A stretch of 64,000 bases of DNA from J095 sp964517605 (GTDB taxonomy: Bacteria > Chloroflexota > Anaerolineae > 4572-78 > J111): assembly GCA_964517605.1 (NCBI GenBank), contig CAZFCE010000010.1:62001-126000 (forward strand), written 5' to 3'. This document shows, in pieces, positions 49,303 through 58,296 of this stretch. The notes beneath the pieces were generated by a model. It was not told where the DNA came from and searched no databases. It saw only the letters and a program-made list of their open reading frames with translations. Within the stretch, counting starts at the first letter, position 1. Each line of letters begins with the position of its first letter. Made by a program: the position numbers and the translations under genes.

Positions 49303-49725
49303 TTACGTGTTGGGGGTGAACAACATGGAATGGTCCGGGGTAGCAGCAAAGAGGCTTTGGGTTAGCTGGTATAACTCGGCGGTGGCAAATGGCTTGGTAA
49401 GATAACCATCTACGCTGAGTTCTTGGGCCTCGCTTTGCACTTCACGCGAACCAAAAGCCGTCATCAAAATTATCTTAATGTGGGGTTGCAGTGAGCGCGC
49501 TACCTCAACCAGGGTAAAGCCGCTAATGCCGGGCATTTTCAGGTCGGTCACCAGCAGGTCGTAGGTGTTATCGGTGAGGTTGGCCAGGGCCGCTTCGCCC
49601 GATGAAGCAACATCAATAACACAGTTGCCGGTGGACTCTTGCAGCGATTGTTGCAAGAAAAACACCAATGTGGATTCATCATCAACGATGAGTATCCGCC
49701 GGGGTTGGGTGAGGTAGTTTAGCAT
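49303..49725 (-). CDS. Stand-alone receiver-domain protein
   Basis: A 140-residue receiver (LIVDDEST, Asp61 in LLVTDLKMPGISG, TAFGS, TKPFATAELY) with a short C-terminal tail. Its sequence type (MTAFGSREVQSEA, LTKPF) is closer to NtrC-class receivers than those of the next two genes. It is the first gene after a 98-bp gap that contains an extended -10 promoter, so it may head a sub-transcript. Confidence 0.9.
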   Translation of the reverse strand: MLNYLTQPRRILIVDDESTLVFFLQQSLQESTGNCVIDVASSGEAALANLTDNTYDLLVTDLKMPGISGFTLVEVARSLQPHIKIILMTAFGSREVQSEAQELSVDGYLTKPFATAELYQLTQSLFAATPDHSMLFTPNT

Positions 49726-49764
49726 TATGGCTGCTCCTTGTTGTTAAAGACCAAACTTATGCTT

Positions 49765-49773
49765 ACTATAGCA
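49765..49773 (-). promoter_or_regulatory. Extended -10 promoter ahead of the receiver trio
   Basis: On the minus strand TGCTATAGT, a TG-extended -10, lies about 40 nt before the first receiver start. The -35 region is weak. The element repeats the GTGCTATA context of the block's main promoter at 55177-55205. Confidence 0.5.
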
Positions 49774-49823
49774 CAAAAAGCAAAAACGCCGATATTACAG
49801 GACAGTTACAATATGTTAAATTC

Positions 49824-50531
49824 TCAACCGATGTTCATACGGTAGCGCCCGCCGGCAATGGTTTGCACGTAAACCGGGTTGGCCGGGTCTGGCTCTAATT
49901 TTTGGCGCAGCCGGTGCATGTGAACCCGGGCAATGGCCCGCGCGTCGGCTTCGGTGGCGTTGTAGCCGCGTACCAGGCGTACCAGCGTGAGCGCGTCAAT
50001 GGCCTGGTTGGGATACGACATCAACGTGGCCAAAAGGTCAAACTCGGTGGGCGTCAGGTTAACGCGCTCGCCGGCCCGGCTTACCTGCCGCGAAGCCCGG
50101 TTGAGTTCAAGGTCCTGCGCTTGCAAAATGTCCGAGGTATCGGCGGGCCGGGGCGGCGGCGAAGCGGCGCGCCGGGCAATGCCATCGGCCACGCTGGCCA
50201 ATAGTTCCGAGGTTTCGTAGGGCTTGGTCAGGTAATCGTGAGCGCCCTGCCGCAACGCCTCAATGGCCGAGTTAACGGTGGCGTAGGCGGTTAAAATAAT
50301 CACGCTGGTATCGGGCGAGGTTTTGCGCAGGTGGCGCATAATTTCCAGCCCGTTCATATCGGCCAGTTTCAGGTCAACCAGGGCCACTTCAAAGGTGTTG
50401 TGGGCAATCAGGCGCATGGCCGTAGCGCCATCGGCAGCCTCCGAAACGTGGTAGCCTTTTTCTTCCAGGTGCAGCCGCAAAAAATACCGCAGGGTGTCTT
50501 CGTCGTCAACTACTAAAATTTTGTAGGTCAC
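49824..50531 (-). CDS. Response regulator: NtrC-type receiver with OmpR/PhoB winged helix
   Basis: 235 residues. The receiver (Asp53 in ALVDLKLADMNG) carries the NtrC/AtoC-class wording TAYATVNSAIEALRQGAHDYLTKPYE, but the output is an OmpR-type winged helix (about 135-232; LTPTEFDLLATLMSYPNQAI, then RVHMHRLRQKLEPDP and the closing GGRYRMNI hairpin). It is the only DNA-binding regulator in the block. Start GTG overlaps the kinase stop (GTGA) with GGAG upstream, so it is the probable cognate of the REC-PAS kinase. Confidence 0.92.
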   Translation of the reverse strand: MTYKILVVDDEDTLRYFLRLHLEEKGYHVSEAADGATAMRLIAHNTFEVALVDLKLADMNGLEIMRHLRKTSPDTSVIILTAYATVNSAIEALRQGAHDYLTKPYETSELLASVADGIARRAASPPPRPADTSDILQAQDLELNRASRQVSRAGERVNLTPTEFDLLATLMSYPNQAIDALTLVRLVRGYNATEADARAIARVHMHRLRQKLEPDPANPVYVQTIAGGRYRMNIG

Positions 50532-52432
50532 GGCTCCGTTGGCTCCTCTAACGGTAATAAAATGATAAAACTGGCGCCGGAGCTGGTGTTGGGGGCATCA
50601 TCTATCTGGATAACGCCGCCGTGCTCTTCGATGATGCGGCGGGCCACGCTTAGCCCCAGGCCGGTGCCCTTGGTTTTGGTGGTAAAGAAGGGGTCAAAAA
50701 TTCTGGATCTCACATCAACGGGAATGCCGGGGCCGGTGTCATCAACTTTGATGATGATGGCGGGCGGGGCGCAGCAGTGTTCGGCGCTGAGGGTAATTTG
50801 CCCGCCTCCGGGCATAGCCTGCGCGGCGTTGATAACCAGGTTGGTGAGTACCTGTTCCAGCCGCTCGTTATCCACATTAAGGGGTGGCAGGTTGTCATCC
50901 AGCCGGGTAACCAGCTCGACACTGTTGAGTTGGGCCTGGCAACGTTGTTGCACGGTGTGGATAATGGGCGACAACGGCTGGCAGGTGCGGTTGAGCAACA
51001 GGGGCCGGGCCACAAATAAAATATCTTCCACAATTCGGTTAACCCGCTTGATTTCCTTTTGAATCATGGCCGCGCCCTGGCCTTCAACCGAGTTGGCGCT
51101 GGCGTGGCGGGTAAGGTAATCCACGCCGGTGGCAATGCCGGCAATGGGGTTGCGGATTTCGTGGGCCACCACCGCCGACATTTCGCCCAGCGCGGCCAGC
51201 CGGTCAAGCCGGCGGTGTTCGGCTTCCAGGGCTTTAATTTCGGTTAAATTCTCAATTACGCCCACCACTCCCAGCGAATGCCCATTCTCTTGCCCCAGCG
51301 TGGCCGCGCTCACCGAAATGGGGATGGGGCGGCCACTGCAATGCGGCACGCTAATCTCCTTACGGGCCGAATCCTGCCCGGTAGCCAGGGTGGCGTTAAA
51401 AATACTAATCAACTTGTCGGCGGTGGGCAGGGCGCTGGTTAGCGGTTGGTGCAGCACCTCGGCGGCGGGGTACCCCAGCATTTGGGCCGCCGCCGGGTTA
51501 AACGCGGTGATAATTCCGGCTTGGTTAATGGCAATCAGGCCGTTGGTCATATTTTTGATGATGTCCTCATTAAAAACGCGCAGGGCTTGGGCCTGTTGAA
51601 AAAGCTGGTTATTTTCAATGATGATGGCCAATTGCCCGGCCAGCACCGTCAGCAAATCCAGGCTGATTTGCCCAAACGGGGTGGTATCGGTTTCGGCGGT
51701 GAGCAGGCCCGCCAGTTGGCCTTTGATGAACAGCGGCAGCAGCGCGCCCACCACATTGGGCTGTCCGGCGGCGGCGCTGGCCAGGGAGCCATCGCTTAAA
51801 ACCCACACCGGCTGCCGGGTATTGAGCGCGGCAGTAATGGCCGGCGGCGGCAACCGCGATGGCTGCCGGTTTTTGGCCACCACAGCCACCTCGATTGGGG
51901 CCGGCTGGCAACTGAGCCACGCCAGCCGGGTTGCGCCTAGTTCCTGGCCGGCAATTTGCAGCACTTGCTGCACCAGTGATACTTCGCCGCCGGAAACTTG
52001 CAGCATTTTGTTGATTTCCAGCAGCGGCAACAGCATTTGCAGGCGCAGGCTGTTGCGCAGTATATCGCGTTTGGCCAGGCTGTCTTCAACGGTAGCCACC
52101 AGTTCTTTGGGGTCAAACGGCTTCATTAGAAAACCCTGCGCGCCCAACCGAATGGCCCGGATGGCATCTTCCATAGTGCCGTAGCCGGTAATCAGCACCA
52201 CCGTAATGTGAGGATCTATTTCTTTGGCAATTTCTAGCAGTTCCAGCCCGTCAATCCGGGGCATTTTGATGTCGCTCAACAGCAAATCAAAAGTTTGTTC
52301 GCGTAGCAGTGCAGAGGCAGCGGTGCTGTCAGTCAGGCCGGTAACGGCGTAGTTTTGCCGTTTTAAAATGCGCTCGCACGAGTGCATCACCGCCGGTTCA
52401 TCATCAACAACTAAAATGCGTTCGCTTACCAC
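50528..52432 (-). CDS. REC-GAF-PAS-histidine kinase
   Basis: 634 residues: receiver (about 5-120, Asp54 in LLLSDIKMPRIDG), GAF (about 140-285), PAS (about 295-405), then an NtrB-like HisKA (His about 424 in VVAHEIRNPIAGI) and HATPase_c (NLVINAAQAMPGGG, DTGPGIP, KGTGLGLSV). It is soluble. GTG 52432 overlaps the previous stop by 7 nt, and its own stop overlaps the response-regulator start. The N-terminal receiver makes it a hybrid that can be switched by the 902-residue kinase upstream. Confidence 0.92.
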   Translation of the reverse strand: MVSERILVVDDEPAVMHSCERILKRQNYAVTGLTDSTAASALLREQTFDLLLSDIKMPRIDGLELLEIAKEIDPHITVVLITGYGTMEDAIRAIRLGAQGFLMKPFDPKELVATVEDSLAKRDILRNSLRLQMLLPLLEINKMLQVSGGEVSLVQQVLQIAGQELGATRLAWLSCQPAPIEVAVVAKNRQPSRLPPPAITAALNTRQPVWVLSDGSLASAAAGQPNVVGALLPLFIKGQLAGLLTAETDTTPFGQISLDLLTVLAGQLAIIIENNQLFQQAQALRVFNEDIIKNMTNGLIAINQAGIITAFNPAAAQMLGYPAAEVLHQPLTSALPTADKLISIFNATLATGQDSARKEISVPHCSGRPIPISVSAATLGQENGHSLGVVGVIENLTEIKALEAEHRRLDRLAALGEMSAVVAHEIRNPIAGIATGVDYLTRHASANSVEGQGAAMIQKEIKRVNRIVEDILFVARPLLLNRTCQPLSPIIHTVQQRCQAQLNSVELVTRLDDNLPPLNVDNERLEQVLTNLVINAAQAMPGGGQITLSAEHCCAPPAIIIKVDDTGPGIPVDVRSRIFDPFFTTKTKGTGLGLSVARRIIEEHGGVIQIDDAPNTSSGASFIILLPLEEPTEP

Positions 52433-55134
52433 GGCTCAATATCCCGAATAGGTTCATTATGGTTGGGATCAGCCGGCAGGGTTACGGTAAAACAGGTACC
52501 CTGGCCGGGAGTGCTTTCTACCCGGATGGTGCCGCCGTGCTGCTCAACAATGCCATAGCTGATTGATAGCCCCAGGCCGGTACCCTGGCCTACCTCTTTG
52601 GTGGTAAAGAACGGATCAAATATTTTGGGCAGGTGTTCGGGGGCGATGCCGGGGCCGGTGTCGCTGATGGAAAACACAATCTCTGGCGGTTCGGCTGCCG
52701 GGTTGCTGGCGGTTGCCACCGTTAGCACCGCCGGGTTGCCGGAGTTGTTGTGCTCTAGCATGGCCTGCACGGCGTTGTTGAGTAAATTTACCACTACCTG
52801 TTTAAACTGGTTAACATCCAGATAAACTGCGGGCAGGTCGGCCAGCAGTTTTTTCAGTTCAACTTTGTAGCTAACGCTTTTGGTATAAACCAAAAAGATG
52901 GCCGCCTCAATGAGCTGGTTAAAATCGGTGCGCTGGCGTTTGGGCGCGTCGGTGCGGGCAAAATTAAGCAGCCCGCGCACAATTTTGCTGGCTCGCACGG
53001 CTTCGGCGTTAACCACGGTTAAATCGGTTCTCATTTCGGTGTTGGGTTCGGTTTCCGGCAGGGTATCGAGGATGAGGCTGGTAAGGCCAATAATGCTGGT
53101 GAGCGGGTTGTTGATTTCGTGGGCAATGCCGGCGGCCAGTTCGCCTACGGCGGCCAGTTTGGCGCTTTGCACCAGTTGCGATTGCGTTTCGGCCAGGCGT
53201 TTGATGGTTTTGGTTTGTTCCTGGTACAACCGCGCGTTTTCAATGGCGGTAGCCGCCGGAGCGGCCAACGCTTGCAGCAATTCCTGGTCATCGCGGTTAA
53301 AAGTGCTTTCTTTTTTGTTCATCACTTCGATGGCACCGATGGTATGCCCTTTGGTTTGCAGCGGCACACACAAAATTGAGCGGGTGGTAAAACCGCTGGA
53401 TTTGTCTATATCGGCAAAAAAACGATGGTCGGTGTACACGTCGGGCACAATTACCGGCTGGCCGGATTCTGTTACCCAGCCGGCAATGCCTTGCCCGCGC
53501 GCCATACTTATGCCGATTACGGCGTCGGCGCCTTCGCCCGAGGCGGCGGCAAACCGCACCTCGCCGCGTTGTTCGTTCAGCAGCGCCACCGATGCGGCGG
53601 CCACATTCATTACCCGAATGGCCTGGGCGGTAATGAGCGTGAGCGTTTCTTGCAAATCCAGACTCGAAGCGATGGCCTGCCCAATTTCATTGAGCATTTT
53701 GAGTTCTTGCACGCGCTGGTGAATGGCATCGTACAGCCGGGCGTTTTCAATGGCAATGGCCAACTGGTCGGCCAGCGTTTCCAGAGCGGTAACGTGGTAA
53801 GGTTCAAAGGCTTCTAGCTGCGTACTTTGAATATCCAGCACGCCAATGGTTTTTATGCCCATTACAATGGGAATGCACAGTTTGGCCCGAATTTCTCCCT
53901 GGTCGGCGGTGGGCGAGTACCGCGAATCCTGGGTGACATCATTAGCCAGCGCCGTTTTTTTGGTGGCTGCGGCCCAACCGACCATTCCCTGGTGCAACTG
54001 GTAGGCAGCGGGATAGTTGGGCGCGCCGGAAGGGTGCCGGTTGGTGGACGATTGGGCATGTAATTCTACCAGATTTGTGTCTCGATTGTACAGGTAGATG
54101 GCGGCGCTGTAAAAAGAAAAGCTGCGCCGAATGGCCTGCACCACGGTTCTGAGCATCACTTCCAGGTTAAGGATGGAAGTGGCCGCCTGGCTCACTTCAT
54201 TGATGAGCGCCAGTTGCCCCGAACGCTGCGTTTGGTTTCTAAACAGAATGGCGGTTTCCAGGGCTTTGCCAATTTGGGCGGCCACAACTTCTAAAAACGG
54301 TAATTGTTCCGGGGTAAAGTGGTTAAGCTCCGAATGGCCCAGCGAATACACCGCCTGAGCCTCAACCCGCTCCAGTACCAGCGGTAGCACCACCACCGCG
54401 TATTTATCTTCGGGTAGGTACGGCGCTTTTAGCCAGCGGGCATCCTGGCTGGTATCGGGTACCACCGCCGAACGGTTTTCACTGAGAACCCAGCCTTCCA
54501 GGCCGTAATTTACCAGGCGGCGGGCAAAGCGCCGGCCCACGGTATGGGTTAACTCCTCGCGGCCCGGTTGGGTGGAGCGGTAATGAAAAATCTGTTTGTT
54601 TTCCAGCACCAGCAGGCTGGCAAATTCGGCGTTTAAATAGGGGGCCAGCCCCAATACCCGTTCAAACAAATCGTTAATATCCAGGTGGCCGCTGAGAAAT
54701 TGGGCAATTCCAAATAACTGGGGCAAATGTTCAAGCATGGGCGGCGCAACGCTAAAACCGGGAGGCTGTTGCGGCAAAAAAGGCGTGAGTTGCTCAAACA
54801 CATCCTGCGGAAAATTGGCGTAGTGGCGCAGGTGAATATGGCGCGCCCGCAACCACGCCGGCAGTTCATCGGTGAGGTTGGCGCTGAACACCACCACGTT
54901 GGTCGCTCGCGCCAACTGGCCGGAGTTGGGCCGGCGGGCGGTGGTAATATCCATTAATAACAGGGTGGTGTTTGATAATTCCAGCAGCGAATCGGCGGTG
55001 GGGTTAATAACAATGGTGGCAAACCCTTGTCGCTGCAAATTGGGGGCCAGCGCTGCTAACGTATCGCCTTCAATCAATGCGACGCGCGCCGTGTTCTGAG
55101 CGATTATGGCAAATTGCGGGTCCTGCGTTCTCAT
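52426..55134 (-). CDS. Triple-GAF histidine kinase with degenerate receiver-like N-terminus
   Basis: 902 residues, first gene of the block. Residues about 15-120 look like a receiver fold that has lost most acidic residues (VALIEGDTLAALAPNLQRQG, LLLMDITTA, VVVFSANL). Three GAF modules (about 150-300, 315-480 and 490-650) precede an NtrB-like HisKA (His about 670 in GIAHEINNPLTSI) and HATPase_c (NLLNNAVQAM, DTGPGIAPEH, GTGLGLSI). It is soluble. The ATG has only AAGGC as a ribosome-binding site. It is divergent from the MtnA-family gene. Confidence 0.92.
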   Translation of the reverse strand: MRTQDPQFAIIAQNTARVALIEGDTLAALAPNLQRQGFATIVINPTADSLLELSNTTLLLMDITTARRPNSGQLARATNVVVFSANLTDELPAWLRARHIHLRHYANFPQDVFEQLTPFLPQQPPGFSVAPPMLEHLPQLFGIAQFLSGHLDINDLFERVLGLAPYLNAEFASLLVLENKQIFHYRSTQPGREELTHTVGRRFARRLVNYGLEGWVLSENRSAVVPDTSQDARWLKAPYLPEDKYAVVVLPLVLERVEAQAVYSLGHSELNHFTPEQLPFLEVVAAQIGKALETAILFRNQTQRSGQLALINEVSQAATSILNLEVMLRTVVQAIRRSFSFYSAAIYLYNRDTNLVELHAQSSTNRHPSGAPNYPAAYQLHQGMVGWAAATKKTALANDVTQDSRYSPTADQGEIRAKLCIPIVMGIKTIGVLDIQSTQLEAFEPYHVTALETLADQLAIAIENARLYDAIHQRVQELKMLNEIGQAIASSLDLQETLTLITAQAIRVMNVAAASVALLNEQRGEVRFAAASGEGADAVIGISMARGQGIAGWVTESGQPVIVPDVYTDHRFFADIDKSSGFTTRSILCVPLQTKGHTIGAIEVMNKKESTFNRDDQELLQALAAPAATAIENARLYQEQTKTIKRLAETQSQLVQSAKLAAVGELAAGIAHEINNPLTSIIGLTSLILDTLPETEPNTEMRTDLTVVNAEAVRASKIVRGLLNFARTDAPKRQRTDFNQLIEAAIFLVYTKSVSYKVELKKLLADLPAVYLDVNQFKQVVVNLLNNAVQAMLEHNNSGNPAVLTVATASNPAAEPPEIVFSISDTGPGIAPEHLPKIFDPFFTTKEVGQGTGLGLSISYGIVEQHGGTIRVESTPGQGTCFTVTLPADPNHNEPIRDIEPW

Positions 55135-55176
55135 GGTTGTGAACGTGCCTTAATGAATTTAACATTTAATGATACC

Positions 55177-55205
55177 AGTATAGCACGACCATAAAGCCGG
55201 GGCAA
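55177..55205 (-). promoter_or_regulatory. Main promoter of the signalling block
   Basis: On the minus strand TTGCCC (55205-55200), a 17-bp spacer, TATACT (55182-55177), with the extended -10 TG (GTGCTATACT). It lies 43 nt before the triple-GAF kinase start. Confidence 0.65.
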
Positions 55206-55230
55206 CAGGATTTTGGGGCTAGAGGCGCGG

Positions 55231-55258
55231 TTGACTTAGCTGAAAAATCAGCCATAAT
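55231..55258 (+). promoter_or_regulatory. Promoter of the MtnA-family gene
   Basis: TTGACT (55231-55236), a 16-bp spacer, CATAAT (55253-55258). It is back-to-back with the signalling-block promoter. Confidence 0.6.
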
Positions 55259-55291
55259 AAGCCGGAAAAAATTTTTTTGGAGGGCTAAAAA

Positions 55292-56410
55292 GTGAAAGTT
55301 AATGGTCAACCTTACCGCACCATCTGGTTAAAAGAGGACGATGCCACCGTTGTCCAAATCATTGAGCAGCGCCACCTGCCGTATCAATTTGTGGTTGAGG
55401 ATTTACGCACCGTGACCGAAGTGGCGGTAGCCATCAAGGATATGCACGTGCGCGGAGCCGGATTGATTGGCGCTACGGCGGGCTACGGCATGTATATTGC
55501 CGCGCTGCACGCGCCCAAAACCTCCGAGGCCGATTTTATGGCGGCCATGCGGGCCGACGGCGAAACTTTAAAGGCCACCCGGCCCACCGCCGTTAACCTG
55601 GAATGGGCGGTTAACCGGCAACTGGCCGCTATTGCCGCCGCCGGTAGCGGCATCGAGGTAAAGGTTAACGCCGCGCTGGCTACCGCCACCGCCATTGCCA
55701 ATGAAGATGCCGAATTTTGCCGCCGGATTGGGCAACACGGCCTGGCGATTATCAAGGAAATCAGCCGGCGTAAGGGCGGGCAGCCGGTTAATGTGCTTAC
55801 GCATTGCAACGCCGGCTGGCTGGCCTTTGTGGATTACGGCACGGCCACCGCGCCGGTGTACGCCGCTCACGATGCCGGGCTTAATGTTCACGTTTGGGTG
55901 GATGAAACCCGGCCCCGCAACCAGGGAGCGCGGCTCACCGCCTGGGAACTGGGCCAGCACGGCGTGTCGCACACCGTTATTGCCGATAATGTGGGCGGCC
56001 ATTTAATGCAGCACGGGCTGGTAGATTTGGTGATTACCGGCACAGACCGCACCACCTACACCGGCGATGTGGCCAACAAGATTGGCACGTACCTTAAGGC
56101 GCTGGCGGCCAAAGATAACAATGTGCCGTTTTATGTGGCGCTGCCATCCTCAACGTTTGATTGGGAAATGCGCGACGGCGTGCGCGACATTCCCATTGAG
56201 CAGCGCGACGCCACCGAGGTGCGCCTTATCGAGGGCTGGCGCAATGGCGAAATCGCCACGGTGCTGCTTACGCCGGAAAACAGCCCCGCCGCCAACTACG
56301 CCTTTGACGTAACGCCGGCCCGGTTGATTACCGGCCTCATCACCGAGCGCGGCATCTGCGCCGCGTCGGAGGCCGGGATTTTGGGCTTATACCCCGAACA
56401 CCAAAAATAA
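55292..56410 (+). CDS. MtnA-family sugar-1-phosphate isomerase
   Basis: 372 residues, eIF2B-alpha-like isomerase fold. MtnA converts 5-methylthioribose-1-phosphate to methylthioribulose-1-phosphate in methionine salvage; relatives act on 5-deoxyribose-1-phosphate. Motifs are RGAGLIG (54-60), the catalytic Cys172 in LTHCNAG, ARLTAWEL, and Asp252 in TGTDRTTYTGDVANKIGTY. Classical MtnA has DRIAANGDVANKIGT at the last site, so this variant may belong to the deoxyribose-type subgroup. No other methionine-salvage gene is nearby. Start GTG with GGAGG. Monocistronic by context. Confidence 0.88.
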   Translation: MKVNGQPYRTIWLKEDDATVVQIIEQRHLPYQFVVEDLRTVTEVAVAIKDMHVRGAGLIGATAGYGMYIAALHAPKTSEADFMAAMRADGETLKATRPTAVNLEWAVNRQLAAIAAAGSGIEVKVNAALATATAIANEDAEFCRRIGQHGLAIIKEISRRKGGQPVNVLTHCNAGWLAFVDYGTATAPVYAAHDAGLNVHVWVDETRPRNQGARLTAWELGQHGVSHTVIADNVGGHLMQHGLVDLVITGTDRTTYTGDVANKIGTYLKALAAKDNNVPFYVALPSSTFDWEMRDGVRDIPIEQRDATEVRLIEGWRNGEIATVLLTPENSPAANYAFDVTPARLITGLITERGICAASEAGILGLYPEHQK

Positions 56411-56486
56411 CGGGCAACACTCCGCTTGAGTTTGGCGGTGAAAAGTGAATCTATCCAAATATAGCGGCAAAAGGAAACCCCTCGTC

Positions 56487-58274
56487 ATGATGAAACAATC
56501 AATTTTAAAAAACTTTGCGGTTTTAAGCCTGTTGGGGATGGTTATGGCCTTGATTATTGTTTTGGGCGGTGGCCCGCCTGTTGTTTTGGCCGCCAATCCG
56601 CCGGTAAACAAAGGCGGCAAAGCCGTAGTTTCGCCCAAAGCCGGTGATTTACTCCGGGGCAGTAACCGGTTTGTTTACTATGTTACGGAAGATGGCGCTC
56701 GCCAACCGATTATGGACAGGGAAACTTTTTTGGCCTATGGGTTTCAGGATAAAGACATAATCGAAGTAAGCGATGATGAGTTGGCGGCTTTGCCCGTAGG
56801 CGAAATGTTAACCCGGTTGGTGCAAAATGAACAGGGTAAGTTGTGCTGGGTAATGAATGGCCGCCGCTGGGAAATTGATAACTGGCAACCTGTTGTTAAA
56901 AAGGACACTTATCCCGGCCCCTTTATCAGCCGGTTAGACGGCTCTTTGGCCAAAGCGTTGCCGGTTCGCGCCGGCCTGCCCGATGGCGTATTTTTGCGCC
57001 AGGGCGAGCGGGTGTATTACTACACTCAGGGCGCAATTATTCCGGTGGCCCAGGCCAGGGGGCTAAAAGCCGAAATTAGTAGCGTGCCGCCTGGAATACT
57101 GGATTTGTATCCCAAACAGGAACATCTAACCCGGCTGCTCACTCAACTTAAAGCCGATGCCCCGGCAGCTAATGTGCGCCGTGGCCCCAGCCTGGATTAC
57201 GAGGTGGCCGGCACGGCCTCTCCCGCCAGCCGTATTCAGGCTATTGGCCGCACCGCAGATTATTGGTTGCAAATTGAATATAATGGGGAAACCGATTGGT
57301 TGGCCGGTGATTTGGTTCAGGATCAAACGCCCTTGTTTTTGTTGCCGCTGGTTGATACCAGCACCATCACTCCGGCAACCGCCAACCGGTCAACCTCAAC
57401 AAACCCGTCAACTCCAACCAATAACAATAGTTATTTTGGAGTGGGCATGACCATTGAAAATGAAGATGAAACCAACAAAGTTGTGATTACGGCCATGGTT
57501 GAAGGCGGGCCGGCTGAACGGTACGGGGTTAAGAACGGAGACAATATTCTGGCGGTTGATGGCGTTCCAATTGATAATCCTCTTGACCTCCAAGGCATAA
57601 CTAACTCTATCCGTGGCCCCAAAGGAACACCCGTTACTTTAACCCTGTTCCGGCCCGGCACCGGCAAAACCTTTGATTTGACCATTATCCGGGATGAAAT
57701 TAACCTGTCCACCGTTTCATGGCGTTGCGCCGACGAACCCATCCGGGGGTTTGGCAAAGCCTGGCGCGATCACCCTGAAACCCACAAATTGCTGGGTTGT
57801 GCCTTTATTAATTTCCGTGAGGATGAGCATGCCACCCGCGCCGCCGTGCAAACTTTTGAACGGGGGTGGATGCTCTGGCTTGAAACCGACACCGTGGACA
57901 ATGTTGACCCCATTTACGTCTTTTTTGCCGATGACGGCACTTTTTTTCGCTTTCGGGATCAACCGCTGGTGGATGCTCATAGTTACGCCCCAACCGAGCC
58001 GGGTTTTTATAAGGTGGGGGATCGTTTTGCCAAAATATATTGGGAAGCGACTGGTGAATCTGAAGTCCGGCAACGTTTAGGGCGAGCCACAAACGAGGCC
58101 AGTGATAGCCTGGGGGCGTTTCAGGAGTTTCGGTACGGGCGGATGTTCTGGTCCGGCAAAGCCGATACCATTTACGTTATTTACCAGGGCAATTACGACC
58201 TTGACGGTGACGGCGAAGTTAGTTGGAAGCAGGGGTGGCTAAGTTTTGAGGATACGTTTGAATCTGAGCCATAA
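56487..58274 (+). CDS. Exported SH3-like and PDZ domain protein
   Basis: About 595 residues. The signal peptide (about 1-36, ending VVLAANP) is followed by an N-terminal region with two similar segments (GSNRFVYYVTEDGARQPI, QGERVYYYTQGAIIPV), a bacterial SH3 domain (about 225-290, ANVRRGPSLDYEVAG), a Ser/Thr/Pro linker, a PDZ domain (about 320-415, ITAMVEGGPAERYGVKNGD) and a C-terminal region ending with an EF-hand-like DLDGDGEVSW loop. No protease domain. The PDZ closely resembles that of the convergent CtpA-like protease, so an adaptor role is plausible (inference). ATG 56487 follows AAGGAAA. Confidence 0.78.
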   Translation: MMKQSILKNFAVLSLLGMVMALIIVLGGGPPVVLAANPPVNKGGKAVVSPKAGDLLRGSNRFVYYVTEDGARQPIMDRETFLAYGFQDKDIIEVSDDELAALPVGEMLTRLVQNEQGKLCWVMNGRRWEIDNWQPVVKKDTYPGPFISRLDGSLAKALPVRAGLPDGVFLRQGERVYYYTQGAIIPVAQARGLKAEISSVPPGILDLYPKQEHLTRLLTQLKADAPAANVRRGPSLDYEVAGTASPASRIQAIGRTADYWLQIEYNGETDWLAGDLVQDQTPLFLLPLVDTSTITPATANRSTSTNPSTPTNNNSYFGVGMTIENEDETNKVVITAMVEGGPAERYGVKNGDNILAVDGVPIDNPLDLQGITNSIRGPKGTPVTLTLFRPGTGKTFDLTIIRDEINLSTVSWRCADEPIRGFGKAWRDHPETHKLLGCAFINFREDEHATRAAVQTFERGWMLWLETDTVDNVDPIYVFFADDGTFFRFRDQPLVDAHSYAPTEPGFYKVGDRFAKIYWEATGESEVRQRLGRATNEASDSLGAFQEFRYGRMFWSGKADTIYVIYQGNYDLDGDGEVSWKQGWLSFEDTFESEP

Positions 58275-58296
58275 CTTTCAGCCCACTCATTGAGTA

